Below are positions 8,061-17,600 of a stretch of 64,000 bases of DNA, one piece after another. Positions within the stretch are counted from its first letter, which is position 1, and each line of letters starts with the position of its first letter. A program made the translations under genes and the position numbers. Source of the stretch: Acidimicrobiaceae bacterium (GTDB lineage Bacteria; Actinomycetota; Acidimicrobiia; Acidimicrobiales; Ilumatobacteraceae). The stretch covers positions 248,001-312,000 of the forward strand of contig JACJWF010000002.1 of assembly GCA_020637295.1 (NCBI GenBank), written 5' to 3'. The notes beneath the pieces were generated by a model that saw nothing but the letters and a program-made list of their open reading frames with translations, ran no database searches and was not told the origin of the DNA.

Positions 8061-9962
8061 TCAGCGGCGGGCGGCGATGGCGTCGCAGATCGGCGTGCCG
8101 CGATCGGTCGGCGTGCGGTCCTCGATCCCCTCGCCGAGGGTGGCGGTGGACAGGTCGGGCGACGCCAGCAGGAACATGACCTCCGTGCCGTCCGCCACGA
8201 CGTGCATCCCGCCGGCCACCGGGTCGGCAACGACCTCGACGAGGGCACCCGCAGGCACGAGCGCTGCACTGGACTCGCCGTCCGTGGGGTCCCAGGTGAG
8301 CCCGGTCGAGTCGGCCCGGATCGCGGTCAGCACGCCGTCTCCGGTGGTGATCAGCGTCTGCTCCCAGTGATCGGCGGTCAACGCCGGCATCACGAAGGCG
8401 ATGCGGCGGGCGCCCCAGGCCAACTCCAGCGGCACCCAGTGGTCGTCTTCGACGATGTACAGGCCGTCGCAGGCACCATCGATCCCGACGGTGCCGGGGG
8501 ACGGCACCGGCCCGCCCGGCACCACGTCCACCACGTTGGGCGGGGCACCGCCGAACACGGCGTCGTCGATCTGGTAGCGCCAGGAGGTGAACCCCGGGTT
8601 CTTCAGCTCGGACGTCCACACGGCGAACGCCACGTTGGCCCACGCGCCCCACACCAGGCTGGCGAGCGCCAGCCCCTTCCACAGCCGTGCCCTGGCGGGG
8701 CGCCAGGCGACAGCCGCCACCGCCGCCGGCAGGACCAGCACCGGGAGCAGATCGACGAGGTAGCGGTTGGCGATGAACCCGATCATCAGCGTGGGCGCGG
8801 CAGCCACCACGGCCCCAGCCCAGGGCCACGCCAGCCACCACGCTCGTCGCCGCACCACCATCACGGCGCCGATGACTGCCAGGAGGCAGAGGGCTGTTGC
8901 CGCGACCGTCAGCGACGACGAGGCGGTGTTGCCCTCCAGCGGGTAGCTCCCCAGGTCGCTGGCGTTGGGCCCGAACTTCACGAACGGCACCAGGCGCTCG
9001 AAGTGCACCGCGTCGGGTCGCAGGTACTGCACCACGGTGGTGGGCAGGAACCGCGGGCTGAAGAAGCTGCCGCCGTTGCCGGCGAACCAGGCGGCGCGTG
9101 CGGGGGACTGCAGCGTCAGCACCTGGCGGTCGGCCGGCAGGTCCAGCCAGGTGCCGACCTTGGCGTAGTTGACCAGGGAGTTGGCCAGTAGCCCGGCCAC
9201 CGCCCAGCTGAGGCCGCGCCTGGCGTCTGGCCGGTGATCGCGTCGCCACAGCACCACTGCCACCAGGCCCACGGCCACCAACGCGCCGATGCCCACCGAG
9301 GCCCTGGTGAGCACAGTGGCGACGGCCAGCAGCCCGGCAGCGCGGACGTGGCGCGGCGAGGGAGCGTGCAGCAGGTCGAGCAGGCGTACGGCGGTCCACA
9401 GGAACAGGGCGAAGGCCCACAGTTCGGTCTCGTGGTAGACGCTCACCCAGCCGGCCAGCGCCAGCACCGGCGAGGCGGCGACCGCACCGACGAACACTGC
9501 GGCCCGCCAGGGGGTGAGCCGGCCACCGAAGCCCTCAGCGGCACTGTCGGCACCGTCAAGGCCCGGCCACGCCCGCTGCACCCGCCGGAGGAGGTGGAAC
9601 GCCGCGGTGCACGCGAGTACCAGCGCGGTCAGCATGGACACCCGGGCCAGCCGGCCGTAGAACCAGGTTCCGGTGAGCACCAGCGGCATCCGCACCAACG
9701 CCAGGAACGGCCCGTAGTACAGGTAGGTCCTGCCGCCGATGAGGAAGCCCTCGATCCCGGCCACCGACGCCGGCACGTCGAAGTGCAACGACCAGAACGA
9801 GCGGGCCTGGTGGTCGTAGAAGTCGGCGCTGAACCCGCCTGCGTCGAACAGGGTCCACGGCCGCCAGCGGCAGACCACCAGCCAGAAGAGCGCCGTCGCG
9901 GCGAGCGTCACCCATCGGGCGGCCCGCGCCGCGCGGTCGGTCGCGGCCGGTCCGCGCCACAT
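8061..9962 (-). CDS. polytopic membrane protein, probable GT-C family
   Basis: A 633-residue protein with a hydrophobic N-terminal two thirds and a soluble, probably extracytoplasmic, C-terminal domain of about 170 residues. Early in the protein are FDAGGFSADFYDHQ and YYGPFLALVRMP, an acidic first loop followed by a Pro-containing turn, as in GT-C enzymes. The ATG overlaps the stop of the upstream GT2-methyltransferase (TGATG), so both are probably made from one transcript. It may use the product of the fusion enzyme. I do not recognise a named family. Confidence 0.65.
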   Translation of the reverse strand: MWRGPAATDRAARAARWVTLAATALFWLVVCRWRPWTLFDAGGFSADFYDHQARSFWSLHFDVPASVAGIEGFLIGGRTYLYYGPFLALVRMPLVLTGTWFYGRLARVSMLTALVLACTAAFHLLRRVQRAWPGLDGADSAAEGFGGRLTPWRAAVFVGAVAASPVLALAGWVSVYHETELWAFALFLWTAVRLLDLLHAPSPRHVRAAGLLAVATVLTRASVGIGALVAVGLVAVVLWRRDHRPDARRGLSWAVAGLLANSLVNYAKVGTWLDLPADRQVLTLQSPARAAWFAGNGGSFFSPRFLPTTVVQYLRPDAVHFERLVPFVKFGPNASDLGSYPLEGNTASSSLTVAATALCLLAVIGAVMVVRRRAWWLAWPWAGAVVAAAPTLMIGFIANRYLVDLLPVLVLPAAVAAVAWRPARARLWKGLALASLVWGAWANVAFAVWTSELKNPGFTSWRYQIDDAVFGGAPPNVVDVVPGGPVPSPGTVGIDGACDGLYIVEDDHWVPLELAWGARRIAFVMPALTADHWEQTLITTGDGVLTAIRADSTGLTWDPTDGESSAALVPAGALVEVVADPVAGGMHVVADGTEVMFLLASPDLSTATLGEGIEDRTPTDRGTPICDAIAARR

Positions 9963-11407
9963 CAGCCGGGGGCGTCGGCCCGCAGGGCGCCGCCGCGCCA
10001 CGGGCTGAACTCGACGACGAACTGGTAGGCGAACAGGGTGGGCCAGACCTTCACGAGCACACGGTCCAGCCGGCCGACCGTGCCGGCGACGGCGGGCTTG
10101 TCGGCCAGATGGAGGGCATCCAGCGGCAGGCCGGTGTGGGCCTTGGCGATGGGCTCCAGCCCGGCCGCCGCGGCCATCCGCAGGAACGACCGGCGGGTGA
10201 AGAAGCGCAGGTGGGTGCGGTCGAGGATGCCGCGCTGGTCGTAGTCGAACCGCCCGGCGAGCACCCTGGTGCGGGGGTACCAGTGGCCGATGTTCGGCAC
10301 GCTGGCGATCACCGAGCCGCCGGGCGCCACGTGGGCCGACAGCGAGGCCAGCAGCGCCTGCGGGTCGGGGAGGTGCTCCACCACGTCGGCGGCCAGCACC
10401 ACGTCGTACTGGTCGTCCACGTCGGGCAGGCCGCGGGACAGGTCGGCGCGGACGAAGCGGTGCATCCGCGACGCCACGCCATCGGCTTCCTCCACGTCGA
10501 TGCCGGTGACGGTGTGACCGGCGCGGGTGAGCGCCTGGGCCAGCCAGCCCGGCCCGCAGCCGACATCGAGGATCCGCTGCGGCGGGCGCCCCTCCATCAT
10601 CTGGAGGATGCGGCCGTGCGAACTGTAGGGCGACGGCTTGAACGCGTACGGGGCGTCCACATGGCCCAGCGTGCCGGCGCCGAAGCCCGAGCGGCCGAGG
10701 CGGTAGCGGATGGTGTCCGCGACGACGTCCTTGGCGTACTTCATGCCGTCCACGTAGCAGATCTCGTCGCCGTAGTAGGTGGGGATCGGCACCTCCACGA
10801 TCTGCTTCTTGGCGGCGGCGAGCTGGAGGATGATCTCGGTGTCGAAGTCGAACCCGTCGGAGTTGCCGACGAACGGCAGGTCGGCCAGGGCCGACACCCG
10901 GTAGGCCCGGTAGCCGGAGTGCCACTCGCTGAGCCGCAGGCCGGTGAGCGTGTTCTGGAAGGTGGTGAGGATGCGGTTGCCGACGTACTTGTACAGCGGC
11001 ATGCCGCCCTTGCGGGCCTGCCCACGGACCATCATGCGGGAGCCGAACACGGCGTCGGCGCCGCCCTCCACGATGGGGGCGATGATGTCGGCGATGATCT
11101 CCGGCGCGTACTGGCCGTCGCCGTGCAGGAGCACCACGACGTCCCAGCCGTGGTTGATGGCGTACGTGTAGCCGGCCTTCTGGTTGCCGCCGTAGCCGAG
11201 GTTCTCCGGGTGGCGCACGACCGTGAGGTTGAGGTGGCTCTGCTGGGCCAGGTAGTCCAGCGCCACGCTGTGCGTGTCGTCCTGGGAGTGGTCGTCCTGC
11301 ACCAGCACCTCGGCCAGTTGCAGCTTGGCGGCGGGGGGAATGCGGTCCAGCACGCGGGCCAAGGTGGTCTCGGCGTTGTATGCGACGACCAGAACTCCGA
11401 CCTTCAC
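9962..11407 (-). CDS. bifunctional GT2 glycosyltransferase / class I SAM-dependent methyltransferase
   Basis: A 481-residue two-domain protein. Residues 1 to about 235 form a GT2 domain with VVAYNAETTL, VQDDHSQDDT, NLGYGGNQK and the catalytic LHGDGQY. The second half carries methyltransferase motif I, LDVGCGPGW, at about residue 280 and VVLAADVVEHL as motif IV. The fusion may glycosylate a polyprenyl phosphate and methylate the sugar or a related intermediate, or the methyltransferase may cap a polymer; the substrate is unknown. GTG 11407 is preceded by GAGGGAGG, and homology to GT2 begins right there. The downstream membrane protein is coupled by TGATG. Confidence 0.85.
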   Translation of the reverse strand: MKVGVLVVAYNAETTLARVLDRIPPAAKLQLAEVLVQDDHSQDDTHSVALDYLAQQSHLNLTVVRHPENLGYGGNQKAGYTYAINHGWDVVVLLHGDGQYAPEIIADIIAPIVEGGADAVFGSRMMVRGQARKGGMPLYKYVGNRILTTFQNTLTGLRLSEWHSGYRAYRVSALADLPFVGNSDGFDFDTEIILQLAAAKKQIVEVPIPTYYGDEICYVDGMKYAKDVVADTIRYRLGRSGFGAGTLGHVDAPYAFKPSPYSSHGRILQMMEGRPPQRILDVGCGPGWLAQALTRAGHTVTGIDVEEADGVASRMHRFVRADLSRGLPDVDDQYDVVLAADVVEHLPDPQALLASLSAHVAPGGSVIASVPNIGHWYPRTRVLAGRFDYDQRGILDRTHLRFFTRRSFLRMAAAAGLEPIAKAHTGLPLDALHLADKPAVAGTVGRLDRVLVKVWPTLFAYQFVVEFSPWRGGALRADAPG

Positions 11408-11427
11408 CGGCCCTCCCTCGGCCCGCC

Positions 11428-11446
11428 AGGCTACCCCGGCTACTGT
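11428..11446. promoter_or_regulatory. divergent -10 elements between the GT2-methyltransferase and acyltransferase genes
   Basis: On the minus strand TAGCCT (11433 down to 11428) would give a leader of about 14 nt containing GAGGGAGG before GTG 11407. On the plus strand TACTGT (11441-11446) lies 9 bp before ATG 11456 with no Shine-Dalgarno, a leaderless layout. Both are pattern-based. Confidence 0.45.
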
Positions 11447-11455
11447 CGGCGGACG

Positions 11456-12613
11456 ATGACGCCGCACCACGATCTGCCGGTGGCCCGTTCCAAGAACGTC
11501 AGCTACCTCCCCGGCGTCGATCACCTCCGCGGCTTCGCTGCGTTCTACATCGTCGCCTACCACGGCGGGCAGCGGCTGCGGGGCACCGCGGCCAACCCGT
11601 TCCCCACTGCGTCGCACCCGGGGTCGGCGGTGTTCATCGAGGGGCACACGGCGGTGGCACTGTTCATGGTGCTCAGCGGGTTCATCCTCACCTACGGCGC
11701 CGACCGGCGGGAGGTCCGCTACGGCGGCTTCATGCGCAACCGGGTGCTGCGCGTGGTGCCGATGTACGTGGTGGTGATGGCCATCGCCATGTTCACCACG
11801 GTCGGCAGTGGCGCCGGCGGGGTGACCTTCGGCGGCGTGCTGCCGTACTTCACCCTGCTGGCCACGCCACCGTTCCCGTTCGCCGACCTCGGTGTCTGGT
11901 CGGCCGTGCTGTGGAGCGTCAGCGTCGAGTTCGCGTTCTACCTGGTCTTCCCGTTCCTCCTCCGCTTCCTCCAGCGCTACGGCGCCCGCTACCTGGTGGG
12001 GGTGCTGGCGATGCTCAACCTCCTCCGCCTGCTGGTGGCCGCCACCGACGCCGCACGGGTGCGCGACCTGTCGTACTGGACGATCGTCGGCCGCCTGGAC
12101 CAGTTCGTGCTCGGCATGCTGGCCGCGTGGTGCCTGCGGCGCGGCTGGGTGGAGTTGCGTCGCCGCTGGTGGGCGACCGCAACCGCGTCCGCGCTGGTGG
12201 CGCTGGCGCTGGCCCTGTGGTGGTTCAACCGCCACGGCAGCTTCTACGCCGCCGGGCGCTGGCGGGCCGTCTGGCCGCTGGCCGAGGGCGCGCTGTGGGC
12301 CGCAGTGGTGCTCGGCTGGGTGGCGGCGACGAAGGGCCTCGGCCACCGGCTAGCCCGCTGGCTGACCTTCCCCGGCCTCATCAGCTACTCCGTGTACCTG
12401 CTGCACTACCCGGTGGTGGCGGCGGTGCGCGGCCGGGGGTGGACGCTGGTGGATCCGCCGGTGGCCAACGCACTGCTGCTGACCGTGCTGGTGGTGGTGC
12501 CGGTGGTGGCCGCGCTGGCCACGCTGTGCTACCTGGTGGTGGAGCGGCCGTTCATGGAACTGCGGGTGCGGTACCTCAGCGACGCGCCCGGCGGCCCAGC
12601 GGCGAGTACTTGA
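11456..12613 (+). CDS. acyltransferase family 3 (OafA/YrhL-like) membrane protein
   Basis: A 385-residue multipass protein. The N-terminus has the acyltransferase-3 pattern: LPGVDHLRGFAAF, where the DxLRG-type motif begins TM1, then VAYHGG supplying the conserved His, and a later VWSVSVEFAFYLVFP segment typical of the family. Such proteins O-acetylate or O-acylate polysaccharides and lipids at the membrane. Within a glycan cluster, decoration of the envelope polymer is likely. The ATG at 11456 has TACTGT 9 bp upstream. The 3' end overlaps the convergent GT2 gene by 38 bp. Confidence 0.88.
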   Translation: MTPHHDLPVARSKNVSYLPGVDHLRGFAAFYIVAYHGGQRLRGTAANPFPTASHPGSAVFIEGHTAVALFMVLSGFILTYGADRREVRYGGFMRNRVLRVVPMYVVVMAIAMFTTVGSGAGGVTFGGVLPYFTLLATPPFPFADLGVWSAVLWSVSVEFAFYLVFPFLLRFLQRYGARYLVGVLAMLNLLRLLVAATDAARVRDLSYWTIVGRLDQFVLGMLAAWCLRRGWVELRRRWWATATASALVALALALWWFNRHGSFYAAGRWRAVWPLAEGALWAAVVLGWVAATKGLGHRLARWLTFPGLISYSVYLLHYPVVAAVRGRGWTLVDPPVANALLLTVLVVVPVVAALATLCYLVVERPFMELRVRYLSDAPGGPAAST

Positions 12614-13292
12614 CGATGCACACCACGGCCCGCACCCCGTCGCGCCAGCCGATCTTCTTGCCCTCGTCGTAGGTGCGGCCGGCGTAGGAGATGCCGACCT
12701 CGTAGATCCGGCAGCCGAGGGCCGCCACCTTGGCGGTGACCTCCGGCTCGAACCCGAAACGGTCCTCCTCGATGGTGATGCCCTGGATGACCTCGCGGCG
12801 GAAGGCCTTGTAGCAGGTCTCCATGTCCGTCAGGTTGAGGTTGGTCATCATGTTCGACAGCAGGGTGAGGAAGCGGTTGCCGACGGTGTGCCAGAAGTAC
12901 AGCACCCGGTGCGGGGCGCCGCTCTGGAACCGGGAGCCGTAGACCACGTCCGCCTGGTCGGCCTCCAGCGGGGCGAGGAGCAGGGGGTAGTCGTCCGGGG
13001 TGTACTCGAGGTCGGCGTCCTGCACCACGGCGTAGTCGCCCGTGACCAGGCCGAACCCGGTGCGTAGCGCCGCACCCTTGCCCATGTTCCGGGGTTGCAG
13101 GTGCACCCGCACCAGCGGGTGCTGGTACGCGGCAAGCAGGTCGCGGCTGGCATCGGTGCTGCCGTCGTCCACCACGACCACCTCGTGCACCCATGGGCTG
13201 GCGACCACACGGTCGAGCAACGCGGTGATGGTGGCCTGCTCGTTGTAACACGGCACCACGACCGACAGGCAGCGGCGGGGGGACTCGGTCAC
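12576..13292 (-). CDS. GT2 glycosyltransferase, polyprenyl-phosphate glycosyltransferase-like
   Basis: A 238-residue GT-A fold enzyme: VVPCYNEQATI, VVVDDGSTD, NMGKGAALRTGF and QDADLEY (catalytic DxD), then YGSRF and NLTDMETCYKAFRRE. The last segment is characteristic of the GtrB/Dpm1-like GT2 subgroup. It probably loads a hexose onto polyprenyl phosphate for the GT-C proteins encoded nearby. GTG 13292 is chosen because TAGGCT lies 8 bp upstream and the family N-terminus begins there. It overlaps the acyltransferase gene by 38 bp tail to tail. Confidence 0.85.
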   Translation of the reverse strand: MTESPRRCLSVVVPCYNEQATITALLDRVVASPWVHEVVVVDDGSTDASRDLLAAYQHPLVRVHLQPRNMGKGAALRTGFGLVTGDYAVVQDADLEYTPDDYPLLLAPLEADQADVVYGSRFQSGAPHRVLYFWHTVGNRFLTLLSNMMTNLNLTDMETCYKAFRREVIQGITIEEDRFGFEPEVTAKVAALGCRIYEVGISYAGRTYDEGKKIGWRDGVRAVVCIVKYSPLGRRARR

Positions 13293-13300
13293 GGGCGGCG

Positions 13301-13337
13301 AGCCTACCCCTGCGCGGCGGGGCAGGGGCGCTACGGT
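13301..13337. promoter_or_regulatory. divergent leaderless -10 elements (GT2 at 13292; GT-C at 13347)
   Basis: The minus-strand TAGGCT (13306 to 13301) is 8 bp from GTG 13292. The plus-strand TACGGT (13332-13337) is 9 bp from ATG 13347. No Shine-Dalgarno sequences are present on either side. Confidence 0.5.
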
Positions 13338-13346
13338 GGCCGGCGG

Positions 13347-14642
13347 ATGGGCGAGGACGCGACACCCCGGGGGCGGGACCGGTCTCTGCTGATGGTGGTC
13401 GCCGTCGGCGCACTGGTGCGGCTGGTCTACCTGGCCACCAAGTGGGGCGACCCACTGCTGCTCAACGACTCCATCTACTACAGCGGCCAGGCCCGCCAGT
13501 TGGCCGAGGGCACCTGGTTCCGCGAGCTGTTCGTGGACCGGCCGGGTGCGGAGCACGGTCCCCTCACCTCCACCCTGATGGCCCCGCTGAGCTGGATGGA
13601 CGACCCGGTGCCGTGGCAGCGGACGGTCACCGTCCTCACCGGCGTCGCTCTCGTGTGGGTGCTCGGTCACGTCGCCGGCGAGCTCGCCGGGCGCCGCGTG
13701 GGGCTGACCGCCGCCGGCATCGCGGCCCTCTACCCGAACCTGTGGATGAACGACGGGCTGGTGATGTCCGAGAGCATCAGCATGCTCCTCGTGGCCCTCG
13801 CGCTGTGGGCTGCCTGGCGGCTGGGCTCCGCCGCGGTCGACGGCGCCTGGCGGCGGGCGACGGCGCTGCTCGGCCTGGCGCTGGGGCTGGGGATGCTGGC
13901 CCGCAGCGAGCTCGTACTGCTGGCGCCGCTGCTGGCGGCCTGGGTGGCCGTATCCCGCCGTGTCCCGCGGGTGCACCACGAGCCTGGCGGTCGGACGCGC
14001 CCGGACTGGCGTGTCGCGCTGGTGGCGCTGGCGGTTGCGGCCGCCGTGGTGTCGCCGTGGGTGGTGTTCAACCTCACCCGCTTCGAGCGGCCCGTGTTCC
14101 TGACCACGAACGACGGCACGACACTGCTGGGGGCGAACTGCGACGACGCCTACCACGGGGCGGGCGTGGGCGGTTGGTCGCTGATCTGCGTGGCGAGTGA
14201 TCCGGACTACGCGATGGACGAGGAGCCCAGCGTGCGTTCGGCGCGGCAACGCAGCCTGGCCGTGCACTACGTGCGCAGCCACCTGGGCGAGGTGCCCAGG
14301 GTGGTGGCCGCCCGCATCGCCCGCACGATGGACCTGTACGGCTGGTCCGACCTGGTGTTCCAGGACGTGGGGGAGGAGCGCCCGCGATGGGCTGCGTGGG
14401 CCGGGATCGGGATGTTCTGGGTGCTCGCCGCCGCGGCGGTGGCGGGCGTCCGCCGGTGCTCCCGCCGTGTGCGCTGGCTGCTCGCCGCGCCGGTGGCGGT
14501 GACCGTGGCGACGACGGTGCTGTTCTACGGCGGTCACCGCATCCGCTCCACCGCAGAGCCGGTGGTGGTGATCCTTGCTGCGGTCAGCGTGGCGGCGCTG
14601 TGGCCGCGTCGCTCGGGGGCCGCGGCCGGACCCACTCGCTGA
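13347..14642 (+). CDS. ArnT/PMT-like GT-C glycosyltransferase (GT39/GT83 type)
   Basis: A 431-residue polytopic protein. The first loop has NDSIYYSGQA and then AEHGPLTSTLM, matching the acidic plus HGPL arrangement of ArnT or protein-O-mannosyltransferase-like enzymes. Further on, MSESISMLLVALALW resembles the TM segment after the second loop in this superfamily. It would move a sugar from polyprenyl phosphate to an acceptor outside the membrane. The final 59 bp overlap the 3' end of the convergent aftD-like gene, so both C-termini are encoded by opposite strands of the same DNA. Confidence 0.72.
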   Translation: MGEDATPRGRDRSLLMVVAVGALVRLVYLATKWGDPLLLNDSIYYSGQARQLAEGTWFRELFVDRPGAEHGPLTSTLMAPLSWMDDPVPWQRTVTVLTGVALVWVLGHVAGELAGRRVGLTAAGIAALYPNLWMNDGLVMSESISMLLVALALWAAWRLGSAAVDGAWRRATALLGLALGLGMLARSELVLLAPLLAAWVAVSRRVPRVHHEPGGRTRPDWRVALVALAVAAAVVSPWVVFNLTRFERPVFLTTNDGTTLLGANCDDAYHGAGVGGWSLICVASDPDYAMDEEPSVRSARQRSLAVHYVRSHLGEVPRVVAARIARTMDLYGWSDLVFQDVGEERPRWAAWAGIGMFWVLAAAAVAGVRRCSRRVRWLLAAPVAVTVATTVLFYGGHRIRSTAEPVVVILAAVSVAALWPRRSGAAAGPTR

Positions 14643-17600
14643 GCGTCGACGCGGCCAGCAGCACCACCACCAGCAGCCCCAGGCGGTGCAAGTGCTCCCA
14701 CTCCAGCGGCCACCCGGCGTTGGCCGCGTACCGGTGGCGGATCTGGGAGAGCACGATCGTCGCTGCGATCAGCGCCATGCCGGCGGTGCCGGCGACCGCG
14801 GCCAGCCGCGGGCGCCGGGTCAGGACCACTGCCACGCCGACGAGCGCGGCCGGCCCGGCCGTGGCCGGCGAGGCGACGAGCGCGGTCAGCGCCATGGCGA
14901 CGAGGGCGACGATGACGGAGTTCCGGCGCGTGGCGCGCTCCGTGCGCAGGTCGGGGAAGGCCGGCGGCGGGAAGGGTGGTGACAGAGGGGCTGTGGCAGC
15001 CCTGCGCCGCAGCGCCAGCACGCTGCACCCCAGCGCAGCCACCCCGCTGAGCAGCACGGCGACGGTGACCGGTGTCTGGGCACCCCATTCCATGGTGACC
15101 AGCCGAGCCTCGGCGGAGGGCGGCAGCCACCAGCCGTTCATCCCGCCGGAGAGCTGCACGGGCCGCCCGAGGTCGGTGCCGTCGACCGAGGCGCTCCACT
15201 CGGGGTTGTAGCCCTCACCGAGGATCAGCCAGCAGCCCTCGGGGCACGGGCCGACCATCGCCGTGCGGCTGGTGTGGTCGCGCTGCACCGTGACGGTGGG
15301 TGCTTCGAGGGAGGTGCGCGGCTCGCCGTCGCGGAGGGTCACCTGGTCCACCTGCAACCCCACGGTGCCGGTGGCCACGGAGGTGAGGCGATGCGGGCCG
15401 GACGCCAGGTCGATGAGAGCTCCGTCGCATGTGGTGACGTGCACCGCCTCGCCGTCAGCCAGCGCGGCAGCCTGTTGATCGCCGATCATCAGCCCCACCG
15501 GCTGGCCGTCGATGGTCAGCAGGTCGCTGCGGCAGCCCCCGGTGGGCGTGCCGATGACGGTGCGGACCAGGGCGTCGGCCCGCACGTCGCGAATGGCGAC
15601 GGGCAGCACGGTCGGCTCACCGAATCGGCGGTCGATGGTGGTCCGCTCGTCCACGGCGGTGACGGTGAGGGTCAGCGCTGTGGCCGACCGCGGGGTCGAC
15701 AGCAGCGTCGGCAGGCGGACCGTGCTGGCCCCGGCGGCGTCTGGTGCCGGCACCTCCACGTCCACCTCGGTGCCGCCGGCGGTGAGCCGGATCGACGTGA
15801 TGGTGGAGTGCTGGTCGTCGGTGGGCTGGGTGATCGTCAGCTCACCGATCGGCTGCCCGTTCGTGGGCAGGGTGAGCGTGGCGCCGACCTGGTGGCCGAA
15901 CGGGGTGGTCCACGCGGTGTCGGCTGAATCGTCCGTCGCGTACGCGCCGCGTGCCGCCGGATCGCCGGTGAGGCGCCGGTCGGCGACCGGGCCGGAGGTC
16001 GCCGTCAGCGAATTCAGGGTGGCGTCGTCCGCCCGTGCGTCGAGGCGCAGCGTGACGGTCGTGGTGAACGACCCGTCGCGTGGAAGGTCGACAGCGCGCA
16101 CGATCGCGGCCTCCGGGTCGCTGCGCCAGCGGTCCATCGGGTCCACCCGCTCGCGGGTGAGGACGACGGCCAGCGGCACACCGGCGGCGAGCGGGCCGTC
16201 CGGGTAGGCGGGCATGGTGACGACTTCCTGGTGGCTGCCCACCCCGAGCTCGGCGAAACCGACGGCTGACGGGCCGGTGTCCGTGCCGCCGGGTCGCGCC
16301 GCCACCGCCGTGATCTCGATCGTCACCTCGCCGTTCCCGGGCAGGTCCACCAGCTGACCCGGCGTGGTGAGCGACGCCGGGCCGAGGGCCACGGGGAAGG
16401 CAGACCCCGCTGCCGGGTGGATGGTGACCTCGGTGATCATCCGGTTGGCCACCGGGTCCTGGGGCTGCAGCAGGGTGAGCGTGCCGTCGGTGGCGGAGAC
16501 GCTGATCCGCTGGCCCACAGGGTCGGCCCGGTCGGCAACCACCCAGGCGGTCGCCGGGTCGCCGTCCACCGCCATCGCCGGCCGGTCCTCGGGCCGGTAG
16601 GCGAACGGCTCGCCGTACCCGGAGGCCCGCACCACCAGGCCACCCTCGAGGTGAGCGGTGGTCTGGGCGGACGCGTCGGCGACCGGTCCGAAGACGGGCA
16701 GCCGCTGGTCGCCCTCGTCGATCTGGAGTGCATCAGGCTCGGGGCCGCCGGTCTCGGTGTAGCCGGTGACGTCCTGCGAACTGCGCCAGTGGTGGGCGCG
16801 GTCGCGGTTGGTGTCGGTCAGCACCACCAGCGCCGGGGTGGCCTCCGGCTGGTCGCCCAGGGCCGGCAGGTCGGCGGCGTAGACCACGGCCTCGGTCCCG
16901 TCGAGCAGCCCGGCTGCGGCGGCGTCGACGATGCCGTCGCCGCTGCCGACCAGGATGACCGTGACGGTGCTGGCGCGCACGATCTGCTGGGGGTCCTCGA
17001 CCGGGTACAACTGGACCGCCGGCAGCGCCGTGGCGGGGGTGGCCAGCTCGGCTTCGTCCACCAGCGGGATGTCGGGGACGTTGACCTGCGGGCTGCCGAA
17101 GTCGGTGGGTGTCCCGAGGCCGGGCACCTGTTGGATCCAGGCTGCCAGCGCCGTGGGCAGGGGAGTGCGGAAGCGGTCGTAGGCCTGGTCGTTGGTGAGC
17201 CAGATGGTGTCCACACCGAGCATTCGCGCCACGGCCACCAGGGCCTCCGGTTCCAGCGTGCCCTGCTGGACCCGGTCGTCGAGGGCGTAGAGCAGATCCA
17301 TCAGCCCGGGAGAGCCGAGCGGCAGGAGGTCCCTGGTGAGCAGCGGCTTGGTGGTCATGCCGGGCAGCGGCGGGTCCACCGTGTAGCCCCAGCGGAAGGC
17401 CCCGAACTCGGCCCCCGGCAGCTGCAGCACCCGAGCCTCGGTGTCGCCGGCGGACAATGCGTCGGCGGCGTCCCGCCAGGCCGCCGGCGGGTTCTGGTCG
17501 CGGGTCAGCGCGGGGTCCACCAGGCCGCCGTCGAACAGGGCGGGCAGGTTGACGACGGCCAGCAGCACCACGAGCGCCGGGGCCAGCGCCCGCCAGCGGA

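Noticed and set aside
8035..12613. Long open frames opposite or overlapping the glycosyltransferase genes
   Set aside because: High-GC shadow frames with Arg/Gly/Pro/Ala-rich composition and no recognisable domain.
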